From Gigaspora margarita (lineage: Eukaryota > Glomeromycota > Glomeromycetes > Diversisporales > Gigasporaceae): a DNA stretch of 64,000 nt. A model generated the notes under the pieces. It saw only the letters and a program-made list of their open reading frames with translations, did no database searches and was not told the origin of the DNA. The translations under genes and the position numbers were made by a program. The first letter of the stretch is position 1. Each line of letters starts with the position of its first letter. Location: the NCBI GenBank assembly GCA_009809945.1, contig WTPW01000346.1, positions 369,158 through 433,157 of the forward strand. The letters are read 5' to 3'. Positions 45,345-56,009 of the stretch are shown here, one piece after another.

Positions 45345-45575
45345 CTAACCAGTTGCTTTGTATACAGAACCAAATTCTCCTTTACCAACTTCTTTAGCAG
45401 ATAATCTATCAAATGGAGTCCATTCAATCGCATCTAAGTTGGAACAATTTCATGCAATCATCAATCCTTATTTCCACTTGCCATTTTGTTGCTCTATGAG
45501 GGTCACATAATAGACACCATGTGGATTGAATGTTATCTTTATTACAATGTGCACATTTCTATATTCAGATTGGCG
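45345..45575 (-). pseudogene. Protein kinase fragment with zinc-ribbon leader
   Basis: On the minus strand, KCAHCNKDNIQSTWCLLCDP (two CxxC pairs) is followed, one frame over, by DAIEWTPFDRLSAKEVGKGE and FGSVYKATG. This is a W-x-P-F-D-R-L linker and a glycine-rich ATP-binding loop (G-K-G-E-F-G-S-V-Y). This order is typical of the expanded kinases of Rhizophagus-type fungi. A stop follows directly after the loop and I find no catalytic HxD or DFG segment downstream, so only the start of the kinase lobe is left. Confidence 0.75.
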
Positions 45576-45869
45576 CGATAAGCAGCGTCGTTGCGATAAG
45601 GGTTCTTACTTTTTTTTTTTTTAAAAAAAAAAAAAAACCATTCCCACCACTTATTTTTATTTTTTCACTCCAATTCCGTAATAATAACACCAAGCAGTTT
45701 TCTAAATGTCCATTGAATTATCTGCCTCAACAGACTTCAGATAATATATAAACGCTTTTTGTTTATTGATTTGACTCAAATTCCAAATAAAAATATCCAA
45801 CTTGATACATATACATTCTGTTTTTTGGTAATATGCGATGCCTTGTATTCATCCTTTTCAACTCCTATC

Positions 45870-45950
45870 TATAGATGTTGGTGAAATATAGTCACCACTA
45901 TTGGTGAAATTTGTGGTGAAATTGGTGAAATTAGTTTCACCAGCATCTAT
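45870..45950. mobile_element. 81-bp foldback with 9-bp target duplication
   Basis: Ends TATAGATGTTGGTGAAA and (inverted) TTTCACCAGCATCTAT enclose four TTGGTGAAAT-type words. Flanks are perfect ACTCCTATC copies (45861-45869, 45951-45959). Extremely small for a mobile unit. Confidence 0.75.
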
Positions 45951-46049
45951 ACTCCTATCCCATGTAACTGACCGTTTGGTTCATCTGTATCTGCCATTTT
46001 TTTTTTTTACAACTGCATAAGTATGATGTCAATTATATGAATATCCTTT

Positions 46050-47170
46050 TATAACATGCATTTCTATAATCTCAATCACATACAATCGCATATCTATTGT
46101 TTTTCATATAAGCCTCAACTTACACAGTCACAAAGGGTAATCCTTGCGATAATAACCCTAGCATGAATTCATCGACACATAGGGCTAGATTGAAATCATC
46201 ATTTGCTATTTGGATTTAAAAAATGTTTGGATATTACAATTTACTAATAGTGATTTTTTTTTCTATATATCGAGATTGTGTCTATTTGTAGGTTCTTCTT
46301 TCTTCCCTTGAAGAATACCATTTCCTTGTAAAGTATTTGAATGGATGCTTTTTATTCGAAATTTTCCAAAGGATTAAAGACATCAGATCTCTTATTATGT
46401 CGATATATTTGCATAAAATACAATGTGGTTCTCATATGCCAGTATACTATAAGCAATTGAGTTTATAATCAGACTCATAAAGTTCTTTTATTAGTATTTC
46501 GCCTAACTCCATAGAATGGAATAAAATGTTTAGATGGTAATGAACTTTTCATAATCGTCTAGGCACACCAATCAAACTTTAATGGTTTTTTTTTCAACTA
46601 TACTTGCATCAAGTTTCTTTCAAAAAAAGTTCAGAGCGAGGCTCTTTTTTTTTTTTGCAAGGGTATCTGAAATGTACTTTTCCAATCAAAGCTATTATTA
46701 GGATGATTTGAAGAAATCAACATGATCATATTTCTTTATACTGGAGCACAGGTTATGCATAGCATGATGGAGCCAGATTATAATAGGGCATCTAAGAGAA
46801 CAAGTGATAGCCAAGCTAGAGGTTGGAACCGGCTTTAAAGATTCAAGTTTATCACATCAAATTTTGAGTTTAACACATCAAAATTCGAGATTATCACATC
46901 AATTATTAATAATAATTGATGTGATAAACTCGAATTTAGTGTGATAAACTTGAATTTTGATGTGATAAACTCGAATATTTAAATAGTTCCAACCTCTAAG
47001 ACAAGCGAAGTAAGAAAGCACTGAGATTCCCATTTATTCTCACATGTCTTTATAATTTCTGCTGCATGCATACGTATCTATAATCTCTATCATATGCATG
47101 TCTATAATCTTTATTGCATACAATTATATGCTATTATCTTTTCATATAAGCCTCAATTTCATATAAGCCA
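46050..47170. repeat. Dispersed ATAATCTCTATC-type spacer repeats
   Basis: Blocks with ATGCATTTCTATAATCTC, ATACAATCGCATATCTATTG and TTTCATATAAGCCTCAACTT recur at about 45120-45200, 46050-46120 and 47040-47170. The block ATAATAACCCTAGCATGA...ACACATAGGGCTA occurs at 46150-46193 and 47190-47390 (the latter split by a foldback). No gene is seen. Confidence 0.6.
46819..46996. mobile_element. TA-flanked foldback GAGGTTGGAAC, copy 1
   Basis: TIRs GAGGTTGGAACCGG and (inverted) GTTCCAACCTC, TA on both sides (46817-46818, 46997-46998). Each arm is three copies of a ~22-bp TTCGAGTTTATCACATCAAA word. Confidence 0.85.
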
Positions 47171-47223
47171 CAAATTATAATATCCTCACGATAATAACCC
47201 TAGCATGACTATCATCAATACTA

Positions 47224-47376
47224 GAGGTTGGAACTGGTTTAAATATTCGAATTTATCATATCAAAATTCGAGTTTATCACACTAAAATTCGAGTTTATCA
47301 CATCAATTATTAATAATTGATATAATAAACTCAAATTTTGACTTGATAAACTCGATCTTTAAACCATTCCAATCTC
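47224..47376. mobile_element. TA-flanked foldback GAGGTTGGAAC, copy 2
   Basis: Same family and internal iterated words as 46819-46996; TA at 47222-47223 and 47377-47378. The uninterrupted paralogous site is at about 46160-46185. Confidence 0.85.
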
Positions 47377-47394
47377 TAGTCAACACATAGGGCT

Positions 47395-47640
47395 ACATCA
47401 CACTAGAAATCCAAATCTAAAAAAATACCAATTTGTGATTGGTTAGAAATAAGTTTTAGCCAATCATGTATTGACATTTTTTCTATGATGTATGAAAATC
47501 ATTGACCACAGTAATTTGAAAAGCATTATAAAAAGGTGAAGGCAGGTGCACATTATTACACCATGAAAAATCTACACAATTTCTCAGATTTCTCTTTGAT
47601 AATTCTTATTTACAGAATTAGTAAATTGACTTGATTATAT
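47395..47640. repeat. Isolated copy of the BTB-unit joint
   Basis: TTGTGATTGGTTAGAAATAA ... TTGACCACAGTAATTTGAAA ... ACCATGAAAAATCTACACAA matches the inter-unit joint at 36480-36660 and 39400-39580 without any BTB gene next to it. Confidence 0.65.
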
Positions 47641-48203
47641 TATGCTTGATTATTAATTGATTTTTGATTTAGATCAATAATCTAGCACCAATTAATAAGC
47701 TCAAGCAACAATAGGTCAATCAATGATTGATGATGCAGATCAAATTATATTGATCATTTAATGTGTTGACTTCTTTCTTGTCAGTATGCAACCACTTTGA
47801 TTAGATGCTCAATTATACATTTCTTTTTGATTATATATCTTTTTTTTCAAACTATTTGAAGATTATTAAATTTATCAGATTATTGCAGAACTCAGCCATG
47901 ATTTTCTGTAATATTCTGATATCAAGTAACAAATTAAGTGCAGAATTACTAAATTTAACTGAGAAAAAATTTTATTTCTGGTTACACCAATCAGATATAA
48001 TATATCTATTTTTCTCACATTGTTTGTTAACTATGTAATTTATTTTTTCTACCACTTATTATATAGCAAAATTCTTCTGTATAGTAGCACTGTACTTTTT
48101 TTTCAATTTTTTCTGGTATCATTATTAATTTGCATCATCCTTGCTGGTGTTGCCAATTTACTTTTGCATTGATTGAAATCATAGTGTGCTGGTACTATTG
48201 GTG

Positions 48204-48525
48204 CGGTGCTGGTCAAAATCCTGACAAACAGAATCCCGACAGGTCATAATCCTAACAAAAAAATCCTGACAATAAAAATCCTGACAAATCCCAACAACAA
48301 AAAATTATAAAGTTTATTTAAGTTAGGGTAGGGTTAGGCAAGTGCATAGGTTAGGGTTAGGGTGTGTGCCTAGGTTAGGGTTTGGGCTTAGGCGATTATA
48401 TAGTAAAATTGCTCAACAGACATTTTTTTAATTGTCAGGATTTGTCAGGATTTTTGATTGTTGGGATTTTTTTGTCGGGATTATGACCTGTCAGGATTCT
48501 GTTTGTCAGGATTCTGACCCAAACC
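48204..48525. mobile_element. Foldback with AATCCTGACA arrays and 9-bp TSD
   Basis: About 60-bp inverted arms consist of AATCCTGACAAACAGAATCC-type words. Flanked by perfect CTATTGGTG copies (48195-48203, 48526-48534). The middle has TTAGGGTTAGGG words (48350-48365). The 9-bp duplication suggests a Mutator-like family. Confidence 0.85.
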
Positions 48526-48534
48526 CTATTGGTG

Positions 48535-49622
48535 TCATACTGTTATTTCGATTTAACTAGTACCTGAATACTAATTTCTTTTTTTTTGTACTGTACTTTT
48601 TCTTTTTAATCATTTGCTATTATCATCATTAATTGTATTGCTAATATCACTAATTTGTGGTATTTTGCTTGAAGCCACAGTGTGCTAATATAGTTGATGT
48701 CATAATATTGTTTTTGCTTTACTGGCACCTGTATGCTAATTTTTTTTCTACATAATGATGTTTTCTTTGATGCTGTCATTTACATCGTCATTAGTATCAC
48801 TAATTTATGGCATATTGCAAGTATTCTTTTCTCTGATACCATCATTTACATGTCACCAATTTAAGGTGTATTTTGAGTATTTTATTTTTACATTACTTGG
48901 TATCGATTTGATATTTGTTATTTCTATATAGTGCTTGTACCCAGATAACTCATTATCTGAAAGGTTGTATCCTTTAACAAAATCCAATAACCGGTTTTAT
49001 ACCCTATTCAAATAATAGGATAATGGTTATATCCATTAGGATATTTATGTAATTGGTTGATTTATATGAATTAATACATCAATCAAATAAAATCAATTAA
49101 TATAAAAAAAATAATTTATATATAAAGTTTGTATTTTATATAAACTATTCTAACTTAACTATAGCTACTAAAATAAATTATATTACTCTTTAATTATATT
49201 TTGGTTAAAAAAAATCTAGTATTTATCTATCTGATATTTGATACAACAGACTATATTTATACAAAAAAAGTATGTTATCAGATAAATTAGCTTAAAATTT
49301 TTACTAAATTTTAGTACCACATAATTGCTTTGTGTATAATAAAGATTCATAACTTGAATAATCTATTTCAAATACCTAAGTTTATAAATATTTATTTTTA
49401 TCTATATACACTCATATAAAAAATTAAATAAAATATCTTGATACCTAATGCCTTATCTATTTTAATTTGTGTAAATAAAATGAAGTTAAGAAGTTGTACA
49501 AGAATTCACGAATTTAATGACTTACAATCTTGGCAAATTAATTTAGGAAATGATACTAATTGAGTAAATAAATAATAATAATTAGTGGCTTATATTTTTG
49601 TATGGACTCTAGATTTTTAATA
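48535..49622. other. AT-rich spacer
   Basis: No gene. Around 48935-49040 there is a CCCAGATAACTCATTATCTG and ATAACCGGTTTTATACCC-type inverted word set, whose relatives lie at 59945-59970 and 60225-60260. Confidence 0.45.
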
Positions 49623-51663
49623 TACAGTCAACCTTCTCTAAATGCAACCCCCTAAATGCAACCCCCTTTAAATGCATGGCAATTGTCCGGCCTCATGAAG
49701 GGCTTTATAGCTAAATGCACGTTCTTTATTCTGCAATTGCATGCTATTCTCTTGGCCTGTGCATATAAACTCCCCTGTAAATGCAACCACGTGATCACAG
49801 TCATAGAATAACCAATCAAAATTCGATATTCTTTATAACATGTGATCACTATATGTGTACCAGATCACTTCGGGCCATACCTGTACAAATCCAGATCTTG
49901 ACCTATGCTACAAAGACCCGTGCTTATCCAAAGCCAACCTGTAGTGATCTGGTCCAATTTTCTTATAGGGTAATCATTTTAATCACCTGATACCTGTACC
50001 ATTAGCCCGAAAATATACATGCACTATACCTTTATATACATATGTATTTATGTACGTAATACATTATATTTTTTGTTTAAGTCTGCAAGCAAAATTTTTA
50101 TAGACAGAGTCGAATGATATTAAATCCAAATTTTGGGGTTAGCTATGAAAATGAATAAATTCACAAAGCAATTCATTAAATCAAATTTTTTTATTTTAAA
50201 GAATCAGATTCATTTTCAAAATTAAAATAAAAATTCCAATTCTCAACACAAGATTTGTAAGAATTGATTACAACCCCTAGCCCAAACAATAAACTTACAC
50301 CAAGTGCCTATTTTTCCTTTTTTCTTTTTTTATAAAACATGAATTGGCATACTCAAATGCCCGTTATTCAAATTAAGCACATAAATGAGCACCTATAATA
50401 AAAGGTTAGAAAATAAAAGGTTAGAAATTAATTGAATTCGAATATAAATTTGTTAATTATAAAGTAGAAGCATATAATTAAAACAATAAAGTCAGATCTT
50501 TTCTAATAAAAATATCTTCATGTATTGAATAGCTCTAGTAAAACAAATTTTATTTTTTTAAATCATAAAGGCAAAATGTCTTCTAGTAAATGCAAAGATA
50601 AAACCACACTTACTAATAAACAGAGACAAGATATTGTCACATACAAAAGTAAACATCCTAGTATTACCAATGTTGAACTCATAGACTGGGTAAAGAAAGA
50701 ATTTAAGCTTGATGTTTATCCAAGTACTATTGGATATCTATTAAAAAATAAAGATAACATCAGAAATAATCCTACTACAAAAAGACAAAGAACTGTCCAA
50801 TATCCGGAGCTTGAAAATGCATTACTTGAGTGGGTTCTACAAAATCAAGAAAGAGTAATTTTAAGTAATGCAATTCTGATAGAACAAGCAAAACTTTTGC
50901 TCAAATGTTAGAGATACCTGATCTCAAGTTCTCACAAGGCTGTCTATACAAGTTCAAACAAAGGCACAGATTGGGATGGGTTAAAAAACATGGAGAAGAC
51001 ATGTCGGTAAATGATGCTATTGTTGCTGCTGCAATTCCTTAGTTAAAAGAGCTGTTAAAAGAATATGATCTAAAAGATATTTACAATATGGACGAAACTG
51101 GATTATTTTATTGGTATCACAAATTAGATTGCATTTGTTATTACTTAACTTCATTAACTTTTTTTTTTAGTCTCAAACCTGATACTACTTTGGCGACTAA
51201 ACATCTTAAAGGAAAAAAAAAGATTTAGAGCAGTTAACTTTGGCACTTTGTACCAATGCTAATGGTACAGATAAAAGAAAAATATTTGTAATTAGTCAGT
51301 CCCCCAACCCACATTGCCTCAAAGGAGTTAATCGTAATAGACTTGGTGTTAAATATGATGCAAGTAAGAAAGCATGGATGACAACGATTTTGTTTCAAAA
51401 ATGGCTTGAGGAATTTGACTTGAAGATGGCTGGCCATAAGATAATTCTTTTATTGGATAGTGCAAAAGTTCATTCTACTACTAATTTAAACCTTTGTAAT
51501 ATAACTGTCCATACCCTTTCTCTGTATACAACGTCTCGTATTCAACCTATGGATGCTGGCGTTATTATGTCCTTCAAGCGGCATTACTGAAGTTACTTTA
51601 TAAAATGGTTATTTGACCAATATGAAGCTGAAAAAGATGAAAAAATGAATGTTCTTGGTGCTA

Positions 51664-52328
51664 TCCCTTAGATTGTAACACAGGCAAATTTGCCTGCATA
51701 TTTTAAAAATTTTAATAAAATTTTAATAAAATTTTAATAAAATTTTAAATATTGATTTTAGCTATACCTTTTCTAAGTAAAAAATATTCTTTGAGTTTTG
51801 TTTTAGTAACTTTGTTATAAAAATTTTTTAAAATTATTAGAAAATTTTAGTATAATCAAAGTTTAAAGTTCTTGTATTAGCATTTTTACTATTAAAATTT
51901 TCTTTAGATATTCTTAAATTTTATATGTTCCCGTCTATAAAAAAAACTTTTACTTCTAATACAAGTTTTGTTTTTTACAAATAAATCATTAAAGTTGCAA
52001 TAATAAAAGTTATTATCCTTTATATAAACTACAATATTGTCTTAAGAACTATAGCTTTAAAACTAAAACTAAATAAGATTACAGAGAAATTGTAATAAAA
52101 TTTTTTAAAAAATTTATTTCTTAAAGATATCTATTTTTAGCTTATATATAACTTAAAATTTTTTTCTTACAATATAAAAACTAATTTTGCAAAAAAGTAA
52201 TCCTTATTTTCAAATATAATTGTACAAAGTTTTATTTAATTATCTTGATATTTAAAAAAAGTAAATCAGAGCAAAAAAAGTGCAAAAATGCAGGCAAATT
52301 TGTCTATGTCCTACTACAATCTGAGAGA
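51664..52328. mobile_element. TA-flanked element inside the Tigger transposase
   Basis: Ends TCCCTTAGATTGTA and (inverted) TACAATCTGAGAGA with TA on both sides (51662-51663, 52329-52330), followed on both sides by GCAAATTTGCCTGCAT-type words. 665 bp, AT-rich, non-coding. It splits the codons just before the VTPKTIYNCF segment. Confidence 0.85.
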
Positions 52329-52487
52329 TAAGGTTTATTGTTCAGGCATGGAGGGAAGTAACACCAAAAACAATATATAACTGTTTTCAACATGTGGAAA
52401 TTCTTCCAGATGCCCAAGATAATGAAGAATCCTTTATTGATGATAATGATGATAAATTGATGGATGAGCTTTCATCAGCAAATTTAT

Positions 52488-54411
52488 ATACTTAAATCTT
52501 TCAAAAGATCTTGCGTTACTGCAAAATCTTTCGAAAGATTTTGCATATCGCAATATATTTGAAATATTTCGAAGTATATTTCAAAAGATTTCAGGTTTCG
52601 AAATATTTCGAAAATAGTTTCAAAATATTTCGAAAGTAGATTCGAAATATTTTTCAAAATATTTTGTAATCGAAATAATTCAAAATATTTTAGAACTGGC
52701 TGGATAGGCTGGAACAGTAGATCGGTAATCTGGGTCATGCCCAGGACGCATTGGACAATTTTCGAAATATTTCAAAATATTGTATGATGTATCGAAATTA
52801 ATCTACAAATTCTGTATTACAAGATCAGATCAGATCTTTGTTTATAAATTAGATCTTCTATACAGTTTTACATTGTTTTTTTTTCTTTCGCTTTGTTTTA
52901 CATTGTTTTTAGTTTCGTTTTGTTTTTTTGTTTTCGTTTTGTTTTTCTTTTTTTTTTTNTTTTTATTTATTTATTTTTAATTTTTTTCACACTTTACAAA
53001 CCCTTTGCAAGAAAACCAAAAACTTTTCGGCACATTGCGAAAACACCAAATCGACTTTGCAAGCCAACTCAGAATTTCGACATGCTACAAGAACGAACAA
53101 CTAATTTCTTTAGCAATTTCAAAATTTCCAAGAACGCAACTTTAGAGAAATGATTTAGTTAGGCGTAAGTTTTCGCAAGTTTTCGCAAGGTTTCGCTATA
53201 TTTATTTTTTTCGTTTGACACCTTTTGTTTTTGTTTTTTTTTATATTTTTTTATTAATTTATTTTATCCTGGCACTTTGCGAGAATACAACTCTTACTTC
53301 CTGGTACTTTGCAAGAAAACCAACCCAGACTTTTTCAGCATTCTGCGAACATTAACCTGGCTTTTGGCAATTTCTGAATTTTTAGAGAAATAGAGATTTG
53401 GGGCTTCTTTTATTTTTTTTTTATTCAGTTTGCTTATATTTTGTTTTTTTCGTTTGTTTTTTCATTTTTTTACTTATTTTTTAATTTTTATTTTATATTT
53501 CTGACTTCTTCGGCACTTTGCAAGAAAATGACTTTTTCGGCACTTTACAAGACACCAACTTTAAGAACACCAACTCTAACTTCTCCCTCCGGCACTTTGC
53601 AAGAAAAACTAAATTTTTCCAGGAATACCAACACTTTTGAGAAGTGGTTTTTTTTTATTTTTTCACTTCTCTACTATTTTTAGGAAGTATTTAAAAAGAG
53701 CAAAATGAAGAACAAAAGAAATAGCTAAAGCAAAATGATAGTTAAAACAAAGAAGCGAAATAATAGCTAACTGGGGTGAGTGAAAATAAGTGTATAGGGC
53801 TAGTTTTTTATGGGATTATATGTGACGAAGTGCGAAAGTATTTTAAATACTGTTTTTTTTCATTTTCGTCATTTTTTTTTTGGTTTCATTTTTTTTGTTG
53901 TTTTTTTTCTTTTTTTTTTGTATAATATATGTATAATAAAATATGTAATATTGAATAAAAATGTATATTTAATTTAAAATAACTTTAAAATATATAATGT
54001 ATAATAATAAATAAAAAATATAAAATTTTATATTAAATTGCGAAACAATGCGAAAACCTGTGAAAACGTTCAAAAATTTGCAAAAGCGTGATTATGTGAA
54101 TATGTATATCGTTTATTTATTTTTTTAAAAAAATTTTTGAAATTTTGTGAAATATTGCGAAATAATGCGATAATATGCAAAATATTACCTCCTGCGACAC
54201 CGGAGGAGATAATTAGGTATGGGTTGCATTGTTTTTATTTGCCCTATTTCGCAATATTTCGCAATACATTTCGAAATATTTCGAAATTTCTTTCGAAATC
54301 TTTCGAAATAATTTCAATTTCAAAATATTTCGAAATAATCGAAATATTTCGCATTGATCGCAATTCTTTCGAAAGTTTTCGGCATGCAATTTCTTTCAAA
54401 AGATCTCGTAT
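52488..54411. mobile_element. T-rich non-autonomous element with CTTTGCAAGAA motifs, copy 2
   Basis: Ends ATACTTAAATCTTTCAAAAG and (inverted) CTTTCAAAAGATCTCGTAT; ATTTAT flanks both sides (52482-52487, 54412-54417). Subterminal zones (52500-52690, 54240-54400) are arrays of TTTCGAAATATTTCGAAA palindromes. The pyrimidine-rich interior has GCACTTTGCAAGAAAA words at about 53005, 53055, 53305, 53515, 53545 and 53595. It shares the AAGATCAGATYAGATCTT block and overall order with 7048-9207. Open frames inside are Phe-rich and not genes. One N at 52959. Confidence 0.75.
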
Positions 54412-55484
54412 ATTTATTTTGCTGATGTTATACAGATATTGAGGTGCTTAACTTTCCAAACATGATGGATCTTGAGGAATATATCGATTATCCAGGAGAA
54501 AAGAATACAAATGAAGTACTGAGTGATAAAGAAATTTTGGATCTAACTGCTAATCTTGAATTTGAAAATGAAAGTGTTGAAGATGATGACAGTATGGAAA
54601 TACGTCAAATTAGTCATCAAGAAGCATTAAATGCAGTAAAAATACTTGAACACTATATTGTGCAGAACGATTTTAGTGAAATGGCCCAATTTGAACATGA
54701 TGAAGCTTTATTAAAATTGCAAAAATAAATAAGAAAGCTTCAAATTAAAGCTTTCAAGCAAACAAGTATTAAAACTTATTTGAATTGGTTGATTAAATCG
54801 TGCTCTTTCTTGTATTTTTAAATCTTGAAAGTTTTGTTTTTTTATAATTTTGAACCTGATGTTGGAGAAAAGGTGTTAGTAAAATCTCTAAAACTTTAAA
54901 TAAATCAAATATAAAGCCCTTTACTTATCTTTTTTGTAGAACGTTGTAAAATCTTTAAGTAAGGCACCTATTTATATATAAATTAGTTTTGTCTGAAGCA
55001 AAGTGAAGGACTTAAATATATTTAAATTAAAAAAAATTTTTTTAATACAGTAGCGTTAGTGTAGCGAAAGAACTTTATTTTATGTAATAAAAATTATACA
55101 ATATAGTATTATTGGTTAAAGTGGTCATATGATTTTAAATGTGATTTGATATGATTGGCTACTCTCTAATTGCAACCCTCTCTAAATGTATGCCTCAGAG
55201 CCTGTCCCGACGACTTGCATTTAGGGAGGATTGACTGTATAATAAATCATAAATTGATTTCGATAAACTCACTGACAAACATTATAAGTTACCAACAATA
55301 ATGTCCAGAATTACTTTGTATATGAATTGGGCTGTTGTAAAATTATACTATTCATGAAATAAACTTGTCTTTGAATTAATAATTGGTAAAATAATTTTGT
55401 CTGTAAATTAATTATAAGTGATAATCAGTGAAATAATACAAACCCATAATGAATAATGAATAATATAGTGAATAAATCAAATAT

Positions 55485-55590
55485 TTGAGCTGCTAAGGGT
55501 GTGGTGACTTAGAGAAGTTGTCAAGTTATTACCCCAAAGTAGCAGGTTGAGAGTTCAAATCCCATTGGAGATGCTTTAGAAAATAGACCT
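55485..55590 (+). other. Possible tRNA-derived SINE head
   Basis: GAGAGTTCAAATCCC at about 55550-55564 matches a Pol III B box and TGGTGACTTAGAG at about 55501-55513 resembles an A box, about 50 bp apart. A full cloverleaf with a convincing anticodon arm cannot be drawn, so this is not called as a tRNA gene. The following ~130 bp could be a SINE body. Confidence 0.35.
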
Positions 55591-55747
55591 GTATTAGATA
55601 ACTTGTTTCTTAATAGCAGATGGGTATATAACCTGTAGTCTTGGTTTCACTATCTAGAATAGAAGCTTTTAGATATAAGTGTGACATTACACTGACAAAT
55701 CCAAAAAACTGAAGAAATCAGAAACAGGACCCTGGACATCTCCAATA

Positions 55748-55932
55748 CAGTCGTCCCTCGTTAATATCAACTCCAATAATATCAACCTAAGCCACAAAAT
55801 GAATTTTTATAAAGTTTTATATATTTAAAATTCTCTCATATATATTAACTGTAATATAATTCCCTCGTTAATATCACTATCAACATAAATTTAAACAAAT
55901 TCAAATGGGTTGATATAAATAAGAGTAGACTG
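55748..55932. mobile_element. TA-flanked MITE with CAGTCGTCCCTCG ends
   Basis: CAGTCGTCCCTCGTTAATAT and (inverted) TTGATATAAATAAGAGTAGACTG-type end, TA at 55746-55747 and 55933-55934. CTCGTTAATATCA is repeated inside. The ends are of the pogo/Tigger type (CAGT). Confidence 0.8.
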
Positions 55933-56009
55933 TATAGGTCATAAATGATCTGCATAAATTTGGAGGTTTTTGCTACCCCTAAAATCAAGAAAATTCAATT
56001 ATTACATAT

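Larger units (their letters stand above)
50525..54820 (+). pseudogene. Tigger/CENP-B-like DDD transposase, interrupted
   Basis: The likely start is the internal Met of KGKMSSSKCKDKTTL (about 50576). Residues that follow form a psq-type and a CENP-B-type helix-turn-helix (LTNKQRQDIVTYKSKHP, then a frameshift near 50895 and GCLYKFKQRHRLGWVKKHGE). The DDE_1 domain keeps all three acids: MDETGLFY (51091), ILLLDSAKVHS (51456) and IQPMDAGVI (51552). A 57-bp intron (51114-51170, GTATCA...TTTTTAG) lies right after the first motif, and a 9-A run at 51213 carries a one-base shift. The late VTPKTIYNCFQHVEILPDA segment is at 52350-52415 and the C-terminus (LNFPNMMDLEEYIDYPGE ... LQIKAFKQTSIKTYL) at 54444-54790 with one TAA. 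Two insertions, two frameshifts and stops prevent expression. Confidence 0.88.
49625..55237 (+). mobile_element. Tigger/pogo-like DNA transposon with nested insertions
   Basis: TIRs CAGTCAACCTTCTCTAAATG and (inverted) CATTTAGGGAGGATTGACTG, flanked by TA (49623-49624, 55238-55239). The CTAAATGCA word repeats inside both ends (49640-49675, 55175-55230). It encodes one transposase on the plus strand (50525-54820), split by a TA-flanked MITE (51664-52328) and by a T-rich element (52488-54411). The 5.6-kb length drops to about 3 kb without the insertions, a normal size for this family. Confidence 0.9.

Noticed and set aside
55485-55575. Functional tRNA gene
   Set aside because: Only the B box is good; the acceptor and anticodon stems do not pair convincingly.
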